Shown here in pieces: positions 8,788-16,497 of a stretch of 64,000 bases of DNA. Each line of letters opens with the position of its first letter. The stretch's first letter is position 1. Position numbers and translations under genes: made by a program. The notes below the pieces were generated by a model. That model was not told the origin of the DNA and ran no database searches. It worked only from the letters and a program-made list of their open reading frames with translations. Source of the stretch: Clavibacter michiganensis (GTDB lineage: Bacteria; Actinomycetota; Actinomycetes; Actinomycetales; Microbacteriaceae); assembly GCF_021216655.1 (NCBI RefSeq), contig NZ_CP080437.1, positions 806,001 to 870,000 of the forward strand. The letters run 5' to 3'.

Positions 8788-10016
8788 GCGGCGCCCCCGC
8801 CACGCAGCCGGGCTCCGCGGCCCCTGCCCTCCGCGTCCTGCACCTCAGCGTGCGGCTCGGCGAGGGCGGCGCGGCCGGCGTCGCGCGGACGCTGATGCAC
8901 GAGCTGGCCGAGCTGGGCGTGGACGGCTCGTTCGCCTACGGCTACGGCCCCGGCGGTCGCGACTCCGGCGGAGCGGACGCCCGCTCGTCGCTCCGCGTCA
9001 CGTCCCGCCCGCGCGCGGCCCTCAACATGGCGGCGCACCTCGTCGTCGGCACCGAGGTCGTGCGTCCGGCGGCCGGCCGCCGCGAGGAGCTGCGCGCGGC
9101 CATCGCGGCCGCCGACGTCGTGCACCTGCACATCGTCCACAGCTACTGGCTGCCGCCGAGGTGGCTGTTCCGCGAGATCGCCGCCGCCGGCACGCCCGTG
9201 GTGTGGACGCTGCACGACCAGTGGATCATGACCGGCCGCTGCGCCCAGCCCGGCACGTGCCGGCTCTGGGAGGACGGCTGCCCGCGCTGCCCGGACCTGG
9301 CGGCGTACCCGCCCGCCCGCGTCGACAACGCCGCGCGCGTCTTCACCCGCAGGCGCGACGACATCGCCGCCCTCCGCCGGGCCGTGCCGTCCGCCGTGGT
9401 GGCCTGCGCGCACTGGCTCGCGGCCGAGGCCGCCACGGCGGGCTTCGACGACGTGCGCACGATCACGAACTCCGTCGACCGCGCGTTCTGGTCGGAGGCG
9501 ACGGCGGCACGGGTAGCATCGGACGCGCCGCGCTCGGGGGCGCTGTTCATCTGCCGCGACCTCCGTGATCCGGCGAAGGTCGACTGGGACGCGCTCCGTG
9601 CCATCGCCGCGGACACGACCGAAGGGCTCACCATCATGGGAGACGACGCACCCGAGGACGCGCCCGGCGCCGCGCGCCTGCCCGCCACCGGCGACCGCGT
9701 CGAGCTGGCCCGCGTGATGCGCCGCCACGACCGCCTCGTCTTCACCTCGCGGGTCGACTACTTCCCGCTCACCGTCTCCGAGGCGCTGACGGCGGGCATG
9801 CGGGTCTTCGCCGTCGACTCGCCGGCGATCCGCGAGTTCGGCGACCACCCCGACGTCACGGTGGTGGGCACGGGATCCGAGCTCGCGGCGGCGCTCCTCG
9901 CGGACGAGCGCGCGGGCGGCCGGGCGGATCGCGAGACGCGCGACGTCCGCCGCTTCGACCCGCGGCGCATGGCCGACGAGTACCGCGCCGTCTACGAGGA
10001 GCTGGTGTCCGCGTGA
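8784..10016 (+). CDS. WcaC-like GT4 glycosyltransferase
   Basis: A 410-residue GT-B glycosyltransferase. The N-terminal domain has LHLSVRLGEGGAAGVARTL, VVHLHIVHSYWLP and VVWTLHDQWIMTG, followed by a Cys-rich insertion GRCAQPGTCRLWEDGCPRC (residues about 151-170). That pattern is typical of the colanic-acid WcaC group. The C-terminal donor domain is short and less conserved, with FTSRVDYFPLTVSEALTAG. The four clustered cysteines may bind metal. Overlapping start (ATGA) and stop (GTGA) show tight coupling in the operon. Donor and acceptor are unknown. Confidence 0.82.
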   Translation: MSGAPATQPGSAAPALRVLHLSVRLGEGGAAGVARTLMHELAELGVDGSFAYGYGPGGRDSGGADARSSLRVTSRPRAALNMAAHLVVGTEVVRPAAGRREELRAAIAAADVVHLHIVHSYWLPPRWLFREIAAAGTPVVWTLHDQWIMTGRCAQPGTCRLWEDGCPRCPDLAAYPPARVDNAARVFTRRRDDIAALRRAVPSAVVACAHWLAAEAATAGFDDVRTITNSVDRAFWSEATAARVASDAPRSGALFICRDLRDPAKVDWDALRAIAADTTEGLTIMGDDAPEDAPGAARLPATGDRVELARVMRRHDRLVFTSRVDYFPLTVSEALTAGMRVFAVDSPAIREFGDHPDVTVVGTGSELAAALLADERAGGRADRETRDVRRFDPRRMADEYRAVYEELVSA

Positions 10017-11296
10017 CCCGCAGCTACCGGCGCGAGGCGTGGCTGATGGGCGTCGCCATCATCGGCCAGCACTTCATGATCGTCCAGGCCGCCGGCTACC
10101 CCGTGACGCTCGGGCTGGTGGTGGGCGTGCCCCTGATCCTCCTGCTGTCGCGCGGCGGGTACGCGAGCCGCCTCATCCTCGCGCTCTGCGCGGTCGTGGC
10201 GCTCACCGCGTCGGCGGCGCTCGTGACCGGCATGGAGGGCAGCGATCCGCTGTCGTTCCTCCGCACGCTCGCCCTGTTCATCCTCGCGGTCATCGTGATC
10301 GTGGCCGGATCCGCGGGGCTCGACCCGGGGTTCATCGGCTCGAGGGCCTTCTCCACCGCGATCTCCGTCACCCTGCTGCTGGTCGTCGGCCTGTCGGTCC
10401 TCCAGGTGGCCGCGGGGACGCTCGGCAGCGAGGCGTTCTTCAACGTGTTCGGGCGCTTCCAGTACCTCTACGAGTACCAGCCCTACCTCCAGTTCAACCC
10501 CGTCCCGCGCGCGCAGGGCTTCTTCCTGGAACCGTCCTACGACGCGTTCGTGATCGGCACCCTCACGCTCATCTCGCTGCTCACCGGCCGCCACTTCCGC
10601 GGCACCATCGCCGTCGGCATCCTCGGCGTCCTCATGTCGCGCTCCGCGACGGGGCTGCTGCTGCTGCTCATCATCGGCGTCGTCGTCGCGCTCCGATCCC
10701 GGCCCGGCGCGAGCATCGTCGTCCTCAGCGGGCTCGCGGTCGTGGGCGTCGCCAGCGGCACCTACCTGCAATCGCGCCTGGAGAGCTTCAGCACCTCCGG
10801 GTCCAGCACGAACTACCGGCTCGTGGCCCCGCTGCAGGTCCTCGGGGACACGCTGCTGCACACGCCCATCGGCCACGCGCTCGGCTCGGTGTCGAACATC
10901 CTGCTGGGCTACGACCTGTACAACGGCGCGGAGCTCGGCACCTCGCTCGACAACGGCCTCTACGTGCTGGTGTTCTACTTCGGCTGGATCGGCCTGGTGC
11001 TCATCGCGGCCCTCGCCGTCATGGCGCTGCGGGCGATGCTGCGCGGCGGCCGCTCCACCTGGGGGGCGGTCGCGCCGCTGTGGCTCTTCGGGACCCTATT
11101 CTTCTCGGGCGGGATCATGCTGCCCGAGTACGCCGTCATGACCGCCCTCCTCATCGCGACGCTCGTCGCCTGCAACGAAAGCCTGGTCGCTCCCCATGCC
11201 GGTACCCCCTCCGCTCCTGTCCGTCGTCGTGGTCACCTTCCGGGACCTGCCGGGGCTCGGCAGCACGCTCGGGTCGGTGCGCCAGCTCGTCCATGA
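10013..11296 (+). CDS. Wzy-like exopolysaccharide polymerase, membrane protein
   Basis: A 427-residue protein with about eleven hydrophobic segments spread over residues 10-390 and a large loop near residues 140-180 containing YEYQPYLQFNPVPRAQGFFLEPSYDAF. This fits the O-antigen polymerase/ligase superfamily, where a periplasmic-facing loop carries functional Arg and Glu residues. In Wzx/Wzy systems the enzyme joins lipid-linked repeats outside the membrane. The GTG start overlaps the upstream gene by 4 bp. The last 34 codons overlap the next glycosyltransferase by 101 bp in another frame and encode a Pro/Arg/Ala-rich tail, unlike the rest of the protein. Confidence 0.8.
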   Translation: MTRSYRREAWLMGVAIIGQHFMIVQAAGYPVTLGLVVGVPLILLLSRGGYASRLILALCAVVALTASAALVTGMEGSDPLSFLRTLALFILAVIVIVAGSAGLDPGFIGSRAFSTAISVTLLLVVGLSVLQVAAGTLGSEAFFNVFGRFQYLYEYQPYLQFNPVPRAQGFFLEPSYDAFVIGTLTLISLLTGRHFRGTIAVGILGVLMSRSATGLLLLLIIGVVVALRSRPGASIVVLSGLAVVGVASGTYLQSRLESFSTSGSSTNYRLVAPLQVLGDTLLHTPIGHALGSVSNILLGYDLYNGAELGTSLDNGLYVLVFYFGWIGLVLIAALAVMALRAMLRGGRSTWGAVAPLWLFGTLFFSGGIMLPEYAVMTALLIATLVACNESLVAPHAGTPSAPVRRRGHLPGPAGARQHARVGAPARP

Positions 11297-11945
11297 CGCG
11301 GGCGACGCGATCGAGGTCATCGTCGTCGACGGCGGCACGGGGGAAGGGCTCGACGACGTCGTGAGCTCGTCGGGCGTCCCTGTCGACCTCTCGAGCGGGC
11401 CCGACGACGGCATCTACGACGCGATGAACGAGGGCATCTCCCGCTCGACGGGCAGCTTCGTCTGGTTCCTCAACGGCGGCGACCGGTCGCACGTCGAGTC
11501 CTGGGAGCTGCTGTCCGGCATCCTGCGCGCCGCGGGCGACGACGAGCTGCTCCTCGGCGACTACCTGCTCGACACCGGGCGCGGCGAGATCCTGCGGAAG
11601 GCACGGCCGCCCATCTACATCCACCACGGGCTGCCCACCTCCCATCAGGCGATCCTGTATCCCGGCTCCCGCATCCGCGGCGCCCGATACGACCTCCGCT
11701 TCCGCGTCGTCGGCGACTACGAGCTCACGGCCCGGCTGCTCCGATCGGGCGTCCGCCCGGTCGTCGTGCACGTGCCCCTCGCGGTGTTCGCGGCCGGCGG
11801 CATGTCGCAGGTGCGCGCCAAGGAGATCGCCGTCGAGGCGGCGCGGGTGCAGGCGGAGACGCTGCGCACGCCCGTGCCGGTCCGCTGGGCGAGCCGGGCG
11901 CTGCACACGGCGAGCCGCATCCGACGCACGGTGCAGACGTCGTGA
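11196..11945 (+). CDS. WcaE-like family 2 glycosyltransferase
   Basis: A 249-residue GT-A family 2 transferase. The N-terminus LLSVVVVTFRDLPGL is the first beta-strand of the fold, so the start cannot lie much further downstream. IEVIVVDGGTGEG gives the first acidic nucleotide-sugar block, SSGPDDGIYDAMNEGI is the hallmark of the WcaE group, and VGDYELTARLLRSG provides the later ED-like motif. It adds a sugar to the lipid-linked exopolysaccharide repeat in the cytoplasm. The start lies 101 bp inside the polymerase gene, and I see only a weak ribosome binding site. Ends with a GTGA overlap with the next gene. Confidence 0.85.
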   Translation: MPVPPPLLSVVVVTFRDLPGLGSTLGSVRQLVHDAGDAIEVIVVDGGTGEGLDDVVSSSGVPVDLSSGPDDGIYDAMNEGISRSTGSFVWFLNGGDRSHVESWELLSGILRAAGDDELLLGDYLLDTGRGEILRKARPPIYIHHGLPTSHQAILYPGSRIRGARYDLRFRVVGDYELTARLLRSGVRPVVVHVPLAVFAAGGMSQVRAKEIAVEAARVQAETLRTPVPVRWASRALHTASRIRRTVQTS

Positions 11946-12445
11946 GCGCCCCCGACGAACGCGGGCGCTGGGCCGCCGACCGCGCGCGCTACGGCCGCGG
12001 CGCGTGGCTCCTGCAGCCGTCCTTCTGGGCCGTGTCCGTCTACCGGTACGGACGCTGGACCCGCACGTGCTCGCGGGCCGTGCGCCTCCCCGCCCACGTG
12101 CTGCACGTCGGGCTCTACAGCGTGGTGCGACTCGTGACGGGCATCGACATCCCGCGGTCGGTCGAGATCGGGCCGGGCATCATGATCCACCACTTCGGCA
12201 CGGTCATCGTCCACCCGCAGGCGCGCATCGGCGCCCGCTTCACGATGCGGCACGGGGTCACCATCGGCGCGAAGAAGGGCGACGACGTGCCGGTCATCGG
12301 CGACGACGTGCAGGTGGGCGCGTTCGCCCAGATCCTCGGTCCCATCCACGTGGGCGACGGCAGCACCATCGGCGCCATGACCCTGGTGCTGCGCGACGTC
12401 CCCGCAGGCGCCACCGTCGTCGGCGTGCCGGGACGCGTGCTGTGA
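11942..12445 (+). CDS. WcaB-like serine acetyltransferase-family protein
   Basis: A 167-residue left-handed beta-helix acetyltransferase of the CysE/WcaB type. The N-terminal helix has FWAVSVYRYGRW, as in WcaB. The repeat region then reads DIPRSVEIGPGIMIHHFG, MRHGVTIGAKKG and VPAGATVVGVPGRVL, with the catalytic-type His in the IHHFG turn. It is too short to be a cysteine-synthesis CysE (which has a longer helical N-terminus). Likely the second acetyl-decorating enzyme of the exopolysaccharide repeat. GTG start overlapping the upstream stop. Confidence 0.84.
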   Translation: MSAPDERGRWAADRARYGRGAWLLQPSFWAVSVYRYGRWTRTCSRAVRLPAHVLHVGLYSVVRLVTGIDIPRSVEIGPGIMIHHFGTVIVHPQARIGARFTMRHGVTIGAKKGDDVPVIGDDVQVGAFAQILGPIHVGDGSTIGAMTLVLRDVPAGATVVGVPGRVL

Positions 12446-12479
12446 CCCGACCCCGCGCCGCCGCCCGGCCGAGCGCGCG

Positions 12480-13904
12480 ATGAGCGCCGACGACCGCGCG
12501 GCCCGGGGCGCCCGGAGCCGCGACTCGTCGGTGTGGCCGCTCGCCGCGCAGGCGATCATCGCCGCCGTCGGCCTCGTCGCCGCGACCCTCGCCGCCCGGC
12601 TCCTGGGCCCCTCCGACTACGGCGTCTACTTCCTCGCCCTCACGGTCACGGCGTGCGTGGCTGTCCTGTTCGACATCTGCGTCCCGCAGGCCGTGCTCAC
12701 GCACACGCCCGGCTACCTGGAGTCCGCGCGCACCTGGCGCCGCATGGCCGTGGTCGTCGCCGCGGTCGCCGCGGCGCTCACGGCCGCCGTCGCGCTGGTG
12801 GTCGGAACATCCCTCGACGCCGACGCGATGTGGGTGGTCCTCTGCGCCGCGCTGCCCATCACGATGGCGTCCATGACGCCCCGCGCCTTCCTCATCGCGG
12901 CCCGGCAGCTCCGCTACGTCTCGCTGGTCGACCTCTCGAGCGTGCTCGTCGGCAACGTCGTCGCGATCGGCGCCCTCCTCCTCACGGACAGCCTGTGGGC
13001 GGCGGCGAGCAGCCAGCTCGTCATCGCGGCGGTGCGCTGGCTGGCGTTCGAGGCCGCGTGGATCCGGCGCGGACGTGCCGACCTGCCCTCGCGCGTCCCC
13101 GTCCGCCCGGCCGCGCGTGAGCTCTACACGTCGATGCACGGCACGTACCAGAGCCAGCTCGCCGGGTTCGCGGCCCGCAACGGCGACAACCTGCTCGTCA
13201 GCATCCTGCTCGGCCCGGTCGCCCTGGCGCAGTACTCGCGCGCGTACTCGTTCCTCATCGGGCCCCTCCAGCAGGCGCAGCAGGCGCTCAATCCCATGGC
13301 CATCCGCGACCTCGCGGTGGCGCGGTTGGCCGGTCGCGCCGACGACCAGCTCCGGCGCCTCGCGGCGGTCGTCATCGCCGTCGGCGTGCCGTTCGCGCTC
13401 GCGATCTCCCTCAGCGGCCCGCACCTCGTGCAGGTGCTCCTGGGCGACGAGTGGCGCACGGCGGGCGCGCTCATGCCGCTGTCCTGGGGACTGGCGGCGT
13501 CCATGATCGTCGCCATCCCGGCACGCTGGGCCCTCGTGGCCGGTCACCACTCGCGGGCCCTCACGGTGGACGCGGTCCTCAACTACACCGTGCTCGCGGG
13601 CGTGGTCGTCGGCGCGCTCACCGGCGGCCTCGCCGGCGTGCTCGTGATCAACTCGTTCGTCGTCTCGCCGGCCATCACCATCACCGCGTGGTGCATGCTC
13701 GGATCGGTGCCCCGGCGGCTGTTCCTCGCGCGCCTGCTGCCCATGGCGATCGGGCTGGGCGGCCTCACCGCCCTCGTCTGCATCGTGGTCGGGGAGTTCG
13801 TCGACTCCAGCCTCGTCGAGACCGTCCTCGATCTCGGCATGGGCGGGATGATCGCGGTGCTCGCGTTCGCCGTCATCATGCGACGACGACGCCGGGCGGC
13901 CTGA
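12480..13904 (+). CDS. Wzx-type polysaccharide flippase
   Basis: A 474-residue membrane protein with about 12-14 hydrophobic segments, of the oligosaccharide flippase/MATE-like superfamily. The N-terminus SVWPLAAQAIIAAVGLVAATLAARLLGPSDYGVY is the typical Wzx opening (gain of a helix then LLGPxDYG). A central GTYQSQLAGFAARNGDNLLVSILLGPVALAQYSRAY segment matches the repeat of that opening halfway through the family. It would move undecaprenyl-linked repeats across the membrane for the polymerase two genes upstream. It ends 15 bp from the convergent priming transferase. Confidence 0.87.
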   Translation: MSADDRAARGARSRDSSVWPLAAQAIIAAVGLVAATLAARLLGPSDYGVYFLALTVTACVAVLFDICVPQAVLTHTPGYLESARTWRRMAVVVAAVAAALTAAVALVVGTSLDADAMWVVLCAALPITMASMTPRAFLIAARQLRYVSLVDLSSVLVGNVVAIGALLLTDSLWAAASSQLVIAAVRWLAFEAAWIRRGRADLPSRVPVRPAARELYTSMHGTYQSQLAGFAARNGDNLLVSILLGPVALAQYSRAYSFLIGPLQQAQQALNPMAIRDLAVARLAGRADDQLRRLAAVVIAVGVPFALAISLSGPHLVQVLLGDEWRTAGALMPLSWGLAASMIVAIPARWALVAGHHSRALTVDAVLNYTVLAGVVVGALTGGLAGVLVINSFVVSPAITITAWCMLGSVPRRLFLARLLPMAIGLGGLTALVCIVVGEFVDSSLVETVLDLGMGGMIAVLAFAVIMRRRRRAA

Positions 13905-13919
13905 TCGCGGCGCCTCCGC

Positions 13920-15485
13920 TCAGTACGCCCCCTCGCGCGCCAGCACGGCCTTCGCCGTCTTCCACAGGATGACGAGATCGCCCACGATCGACCAGTTCTC
14001 CACGTAGTAGAGGTCGAGACGGACGCTGTCCTCCCACGAGAGGTTGGACCGGCCGCTCACCTGCCAGAGCCCCGTGATGCCCGGCTTCACGAGGAAGCGC
14101 CGGTGCACCTTGGTCTCGTACGCCTCCACCTCTCGGGCCAGCGGCGGGCGCGGCCCCACGAGCGACATGCTCCCGTTGAGGACGTTCACGAGCTGCATCA
14201 GCTCGTCGAGGCTGTACCGGCGGAGGAACCGGCCGATGGGCGTGACCCGCGGGTCGTCCTTCATCTTGAAGAGCACGGAGTTGCCCGCGTCGCGCGACTG
14301 CTTCTCGAGCTCCAGCAGACGCGCCTCCGCATCCGTCACCATCGTGCGGAACTTGAGCATCTGGAAGGGGCGCCCGTTGATGCCCACGCGCTCCTGGCGG
14401 AAGAGGACCGGCCCCGGCGTGCTCAGCCGGATGGTGATGGCGATCGCGAGGAACAGCGGGGAGGCGAGCACGAGGATCAGCGTGCTCGCGACGATGTCGA
14501 ACGCCCGCTTGGCGAAGAGCTTGGTGCCCTCGTAGCGCGGCGTCTCCACGTGGATGAGCGGGAGGCCCGCGACGGGCCGGGTGTGGATGCGGGGACCGCC
14601 GATGTCGGTGAGGCTCGGCGCGACCACGAGGTGCTGGCGACCGGGCTCCAGCGACCAGCTGAGCTCGCGGATCCGCTCCGGCGACAGCTCGTCGTTGCTG
14701 GCGATGACGATGGTGTCGGCGTCGACCGCGCGCATGGCCGCCTGCAGGTCGGCGAGCTTGCCGAGCACGGGGATCCCGGTGCCCGGCAGCGTCGCCGCGA
14801 TGACGCCCGAGGGGATGCACGCACCGACCACGTGGTAGCCGGCGTAGGGCTGGCGCGCGAGCTCGCGGGCGAGGAAGCCCGTGGACGCCTCGGATCCGAT
14901 GAGCAGCACGCGGGACGAGTAGCGTCCCTTGGCGCGCTGGACGTTCAGCCACTGCCGCCACATCCACCGGCTCAGCACGAGCGTGACGAGCCCCAGCGGC
15001 AGCGCGATGATGATGTAGCCGCGGGCGAAGTCGATGCGACCCAGGAAGGCCACGATGGCGAGCAGCCCGAACAGCCGCACGGTGGCGTCGAGGATCAGCC
15101 GGTACTCCTGCGGCCCCGTGCCCAGCACGCGATAGCCGCGGGTGCCGTACAGGCCGAGCGCCACCATCCAGCTCGCGATGATGACGAGCGAGATGAGCGA
15201 GTAGCTCACGGCGACGCCCTCGTAGTCGCCGTTGAAGGCGACGTCGGAGGTCTCGAACCCGAACCACGCGATCTGGACGCCGAAGACCACCCAGATGAGG
15301 ACGAGGAGATCCGTGACGACGAGCCCGACCGCGTAGGTCCGCCGCCAGTCGTGGGCCCTGAGGCCGTCCGCCTCGGTGACCGGGCCGGCGTCGGCGCGCA
15401 GGCCCTTCGCGGACCTGTCCGTGATGCGCCGACGGGCGCCGGTCTCCCGTGCTGCCGTGTCGTGCGTGGTCTTCTGTTCGATCAT
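13920..15485 (-). CDS. WcaJ-type undecaprenyl-phosphate sugar-phosphate transferase
   Basis: A 521-residue polyprenyl-phosphate hexose-1-phosphate transferase that starts repeat-unit synthesis on the membrane. Domains: an acidic/basic soluble N-terminus to about residue 50; four membrane helices to about residue 190; a CoA-binding-like domain with VLLIGSEASTGFLARELA; then the catalytic bacterial sugar transferase domain. The last contains KRAFDIVASTLILVLASPLF, the KFRTM motif, the SLDELMQLVNVLNGSMSLVGPRP block and PGITGLWQVSGRS. Probably uses UDP-glucose or UDP-galactose. It is transcribed separately from the other exopolysaccharide genes, with its own leader that can form a hairpin over the ribosome binding site. 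Confidence 0.9.
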   Translation of the reverse strand: MIEQKTTHDTAARETGARRRITDRSAKGLRADAGPVTEADGLRAHDWRRTYAVGLVVTDLLVLIWVVFGVQIAWFGFETSDVAFNGDYEGVAVSYSLISLVIIASWMVALGLYGTRGYRVLGTGPQEYRLILDATVRLFGLLAIVAFLGRIDFARGYIIIALPLGLVTLVLSRWMWRQWLNVQRAKGRYSSRVLLIGSEASTGFLARELARQPYAGYHVVGACIPSGVIAATLPGTGIPVLGKLADLQAAMRAVDADTIVIASNDELSPERIRELSWSLEPGRQHLVVAPSLTDIGGPRIHTRPVAGLPLIHVETPRYEGTKLFAKRAFDIVASTLILVLASPLFLAIAITIRLSTPGPVLFRQERVGINGRPFQMLKFRTMVTDAEARLLELEKQSRDAGNSVLFKMKDDPRVTPIGRFLRRYSLDELMQLVNVLNGSMSLVGPRPPLAREVEAYETKVHRRFLVKPGITGLWQVSGRSNLSWEDSVRLDLYYVENWSIVGDLVILWKTAKAVLAREGAY

Positions 15486-15491
15486 CGTCCC

Positions 15492-15536
15492 CCCAAGCCG
15501 ATGGTGCGTCCCCCTGAGGCACCGTCGGCTCTTGGG
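15492..15536 (-). promoter_or_regulatory. inverted repeat in leader of the WcaJ-type gene
   Basis: In the transcript sense CCCAAGAG-CCGACGGTGC pairs with GCACCATCGG-CTTGGG around an 11-nt loop that itself contains GGGGGA. The base of the stem includes the first half of the GGGGGG ribosome binding site, 4 nt upstream of the start codon region. It could be an RNA switch, an operator for a dimeric repressor, or both. Confidence 0.6.
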
Positions 15537-15630
15537 ATCGAGACTACAGGCGTTGCCGTCGATGCTCGGCGGCGGGTCCGTGACGGGCCGCCGCGAGGGA
15601 CCGCCGGGGGACAGACGGGGGCTGGGTGGA

Positions 15631-15918
15631 TCAGATCCGGGTCCAGGCGCCTCCGTCGCGACGCGTGATGCTCGCCCGGGGGACCTCGATCAGCCCCGCC
15701 GCACGAGCGCTGACCGCGCCCGCGATGCGCTCGGCCGCCTCGTCGTCGTCGGCGGTGAAGCGGACCGTGAGCCGGGGCTCGCCGCGCACGACCTGGATGT
15801 CGTTCGCCTCGAGGGTGGCGATGCGGGCGGCCTCGTCGGCGGCCGCCGGGAGGACGGCGGCGGGATCGGCGCCGGGTCGCAGCGCGCCGACGGTCATGGT
15901 GATGCGGTAGGAGGGCAC
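15631..15918 (-). CDS. small conserved-looking hypothetical protein
   Basis: A 95-residue protein that I cannot name. It begins PSYRITMTVGALRPGADPAAVLP, continues with a helix rich in Ala/Glu and a strand-like stretch IQVVRGEPRLTVRFTADDDE, and ends RRDGGAWTRI. The alternating beta-alpha-beta pattern suggests a small ferredoxin-like fold. The GTG at 15918 is chosen because the recognisable fold starts right after it; a GTG at 15948 in the same frame would add ten residues. No clear ribosome binding site precedes either. It lies between the WcaJ-type gene and cspA, both on the same strand, but the cspA terminator separates it from cspA. Confidence 0.6.
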   Translation of the reverse strand: MPSYRITMTVGALRPGADPAAVLPAAADEAARIATLEANDIQVVRGEPRLTVRFTADDDEAAERIAGAVSARAAGLIEVPRASITRRDGGAWTRI

Positions 15919-15956
15919 GGTCCATGGTGACGCACGCGCGGACGCCACGTTAAATG

Positions 15957-15992
15957 GAGAACGGCCCCGACCACGTGGTCGGAGCCGTTCTC
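15957..15992 (-). terminator. cspA rho-independent terminator
   Basis: GAGAACGGC and GCCGTTCTC flank CCGACC/GGTCGG in a near-perfect 16-bp stem, about 44 bp past the cspA stop. The minus strand continues with CATTTAAC, a short T-containing tail. Confidence 0.8.
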
Positions 15993-16035
15993 GGAAGCTC
16001 AGCGTGCTGCGCTCACCAGAGGCGAGCGGGTGGCA

Positions 16036-16239
16036 TTAGAGCGGGCGGATGTTCTCAGCCTGGGGACCCTTGGGGCCCTGGGCGACCTCGAACTCGACCT
16101 TCTGGTTCTCGTCGAGCGACTTGTAGCCGCCCGTCGCGATCGCGGAGTAGTGAGCGAACACATCCGCGGTTCCGTTGTCGGGAGCGATGAAGCCGAAGCC
16201 CTTTTCAGCGTTGAACCACTTGACGGTGCCTGTTGCCAT
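16036..16239 (-). CDS. cspA: cold-shock protein CspA
   Basis: A 67-residue single OB-fold cold-shock protein of exactly the usual length. It has both RNA-binding motifs: KGFGFI (RNP1) and VFAHYSAI (RNP2-like VFxH), preceded by [12 protein letters not shown]. It binds single-stranded RNA/DNA and acts as an RNA chaperone in the cytoplasm. The ribosome binding site GAAGGAAA lies 6 nt before the ATG. A long leader of about 110 nt precedes it, as in many csp genes. Confidence 0.97.
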   Translation of the reverse strand: MATGTVKWFNAEKGFGFIAPDNGTADVFAHYSAIATGGYKSLDENQKVEFEVAQGPKGPQAENIRPL

Positions 16240-16365
16240 GACGAAATTTCCTTCAAAAAGAGATGCATCGATCCCGGGACCCGGGACCGCGGGTCGCCTG
16301 CCCCTCGTGACCCCTCCGGCGGACCGGGCGGATCGTGAGGACCTGACGACTTGTGACCAACCCTA
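16240..16365 (-). promoter_or_regulatory. cspA leader and putative promoter
   Basis: A TAGGGT -10 box on the minus strand (16365-16360) would give a leader of about 112 nt ending in GAAGGAAATTTCGTC before the ATG. The leader contains GGTCCCGGGTCCCGGGATC, which can fold on itself. No good -35 box is seen. Long structured leaders are known to control csp genes by temperature; that role is inferred here. Confidence 0.45.
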
Positions 16366-16497
16366 GCGGGTGAAACCGCGCCAGCGGGGGATGCGCGCAC
16401 ATTCCCGTCGGGTGTTTCCCTCCGTGACGCCGTGTGGGGGAGCGGCGGGGAGCATGGCCGGCGGTCCGACGTCGGGCGTGCGCGGGATGATGGGTTC

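Noticed and set aside
15925..15927. ATG at 15925 as start of the small hypothetical gene.
   Set aside because: It is in a different frame from the recognisable protein; the frame that gives a sensible fold uses GTG at 15918 or 15948.
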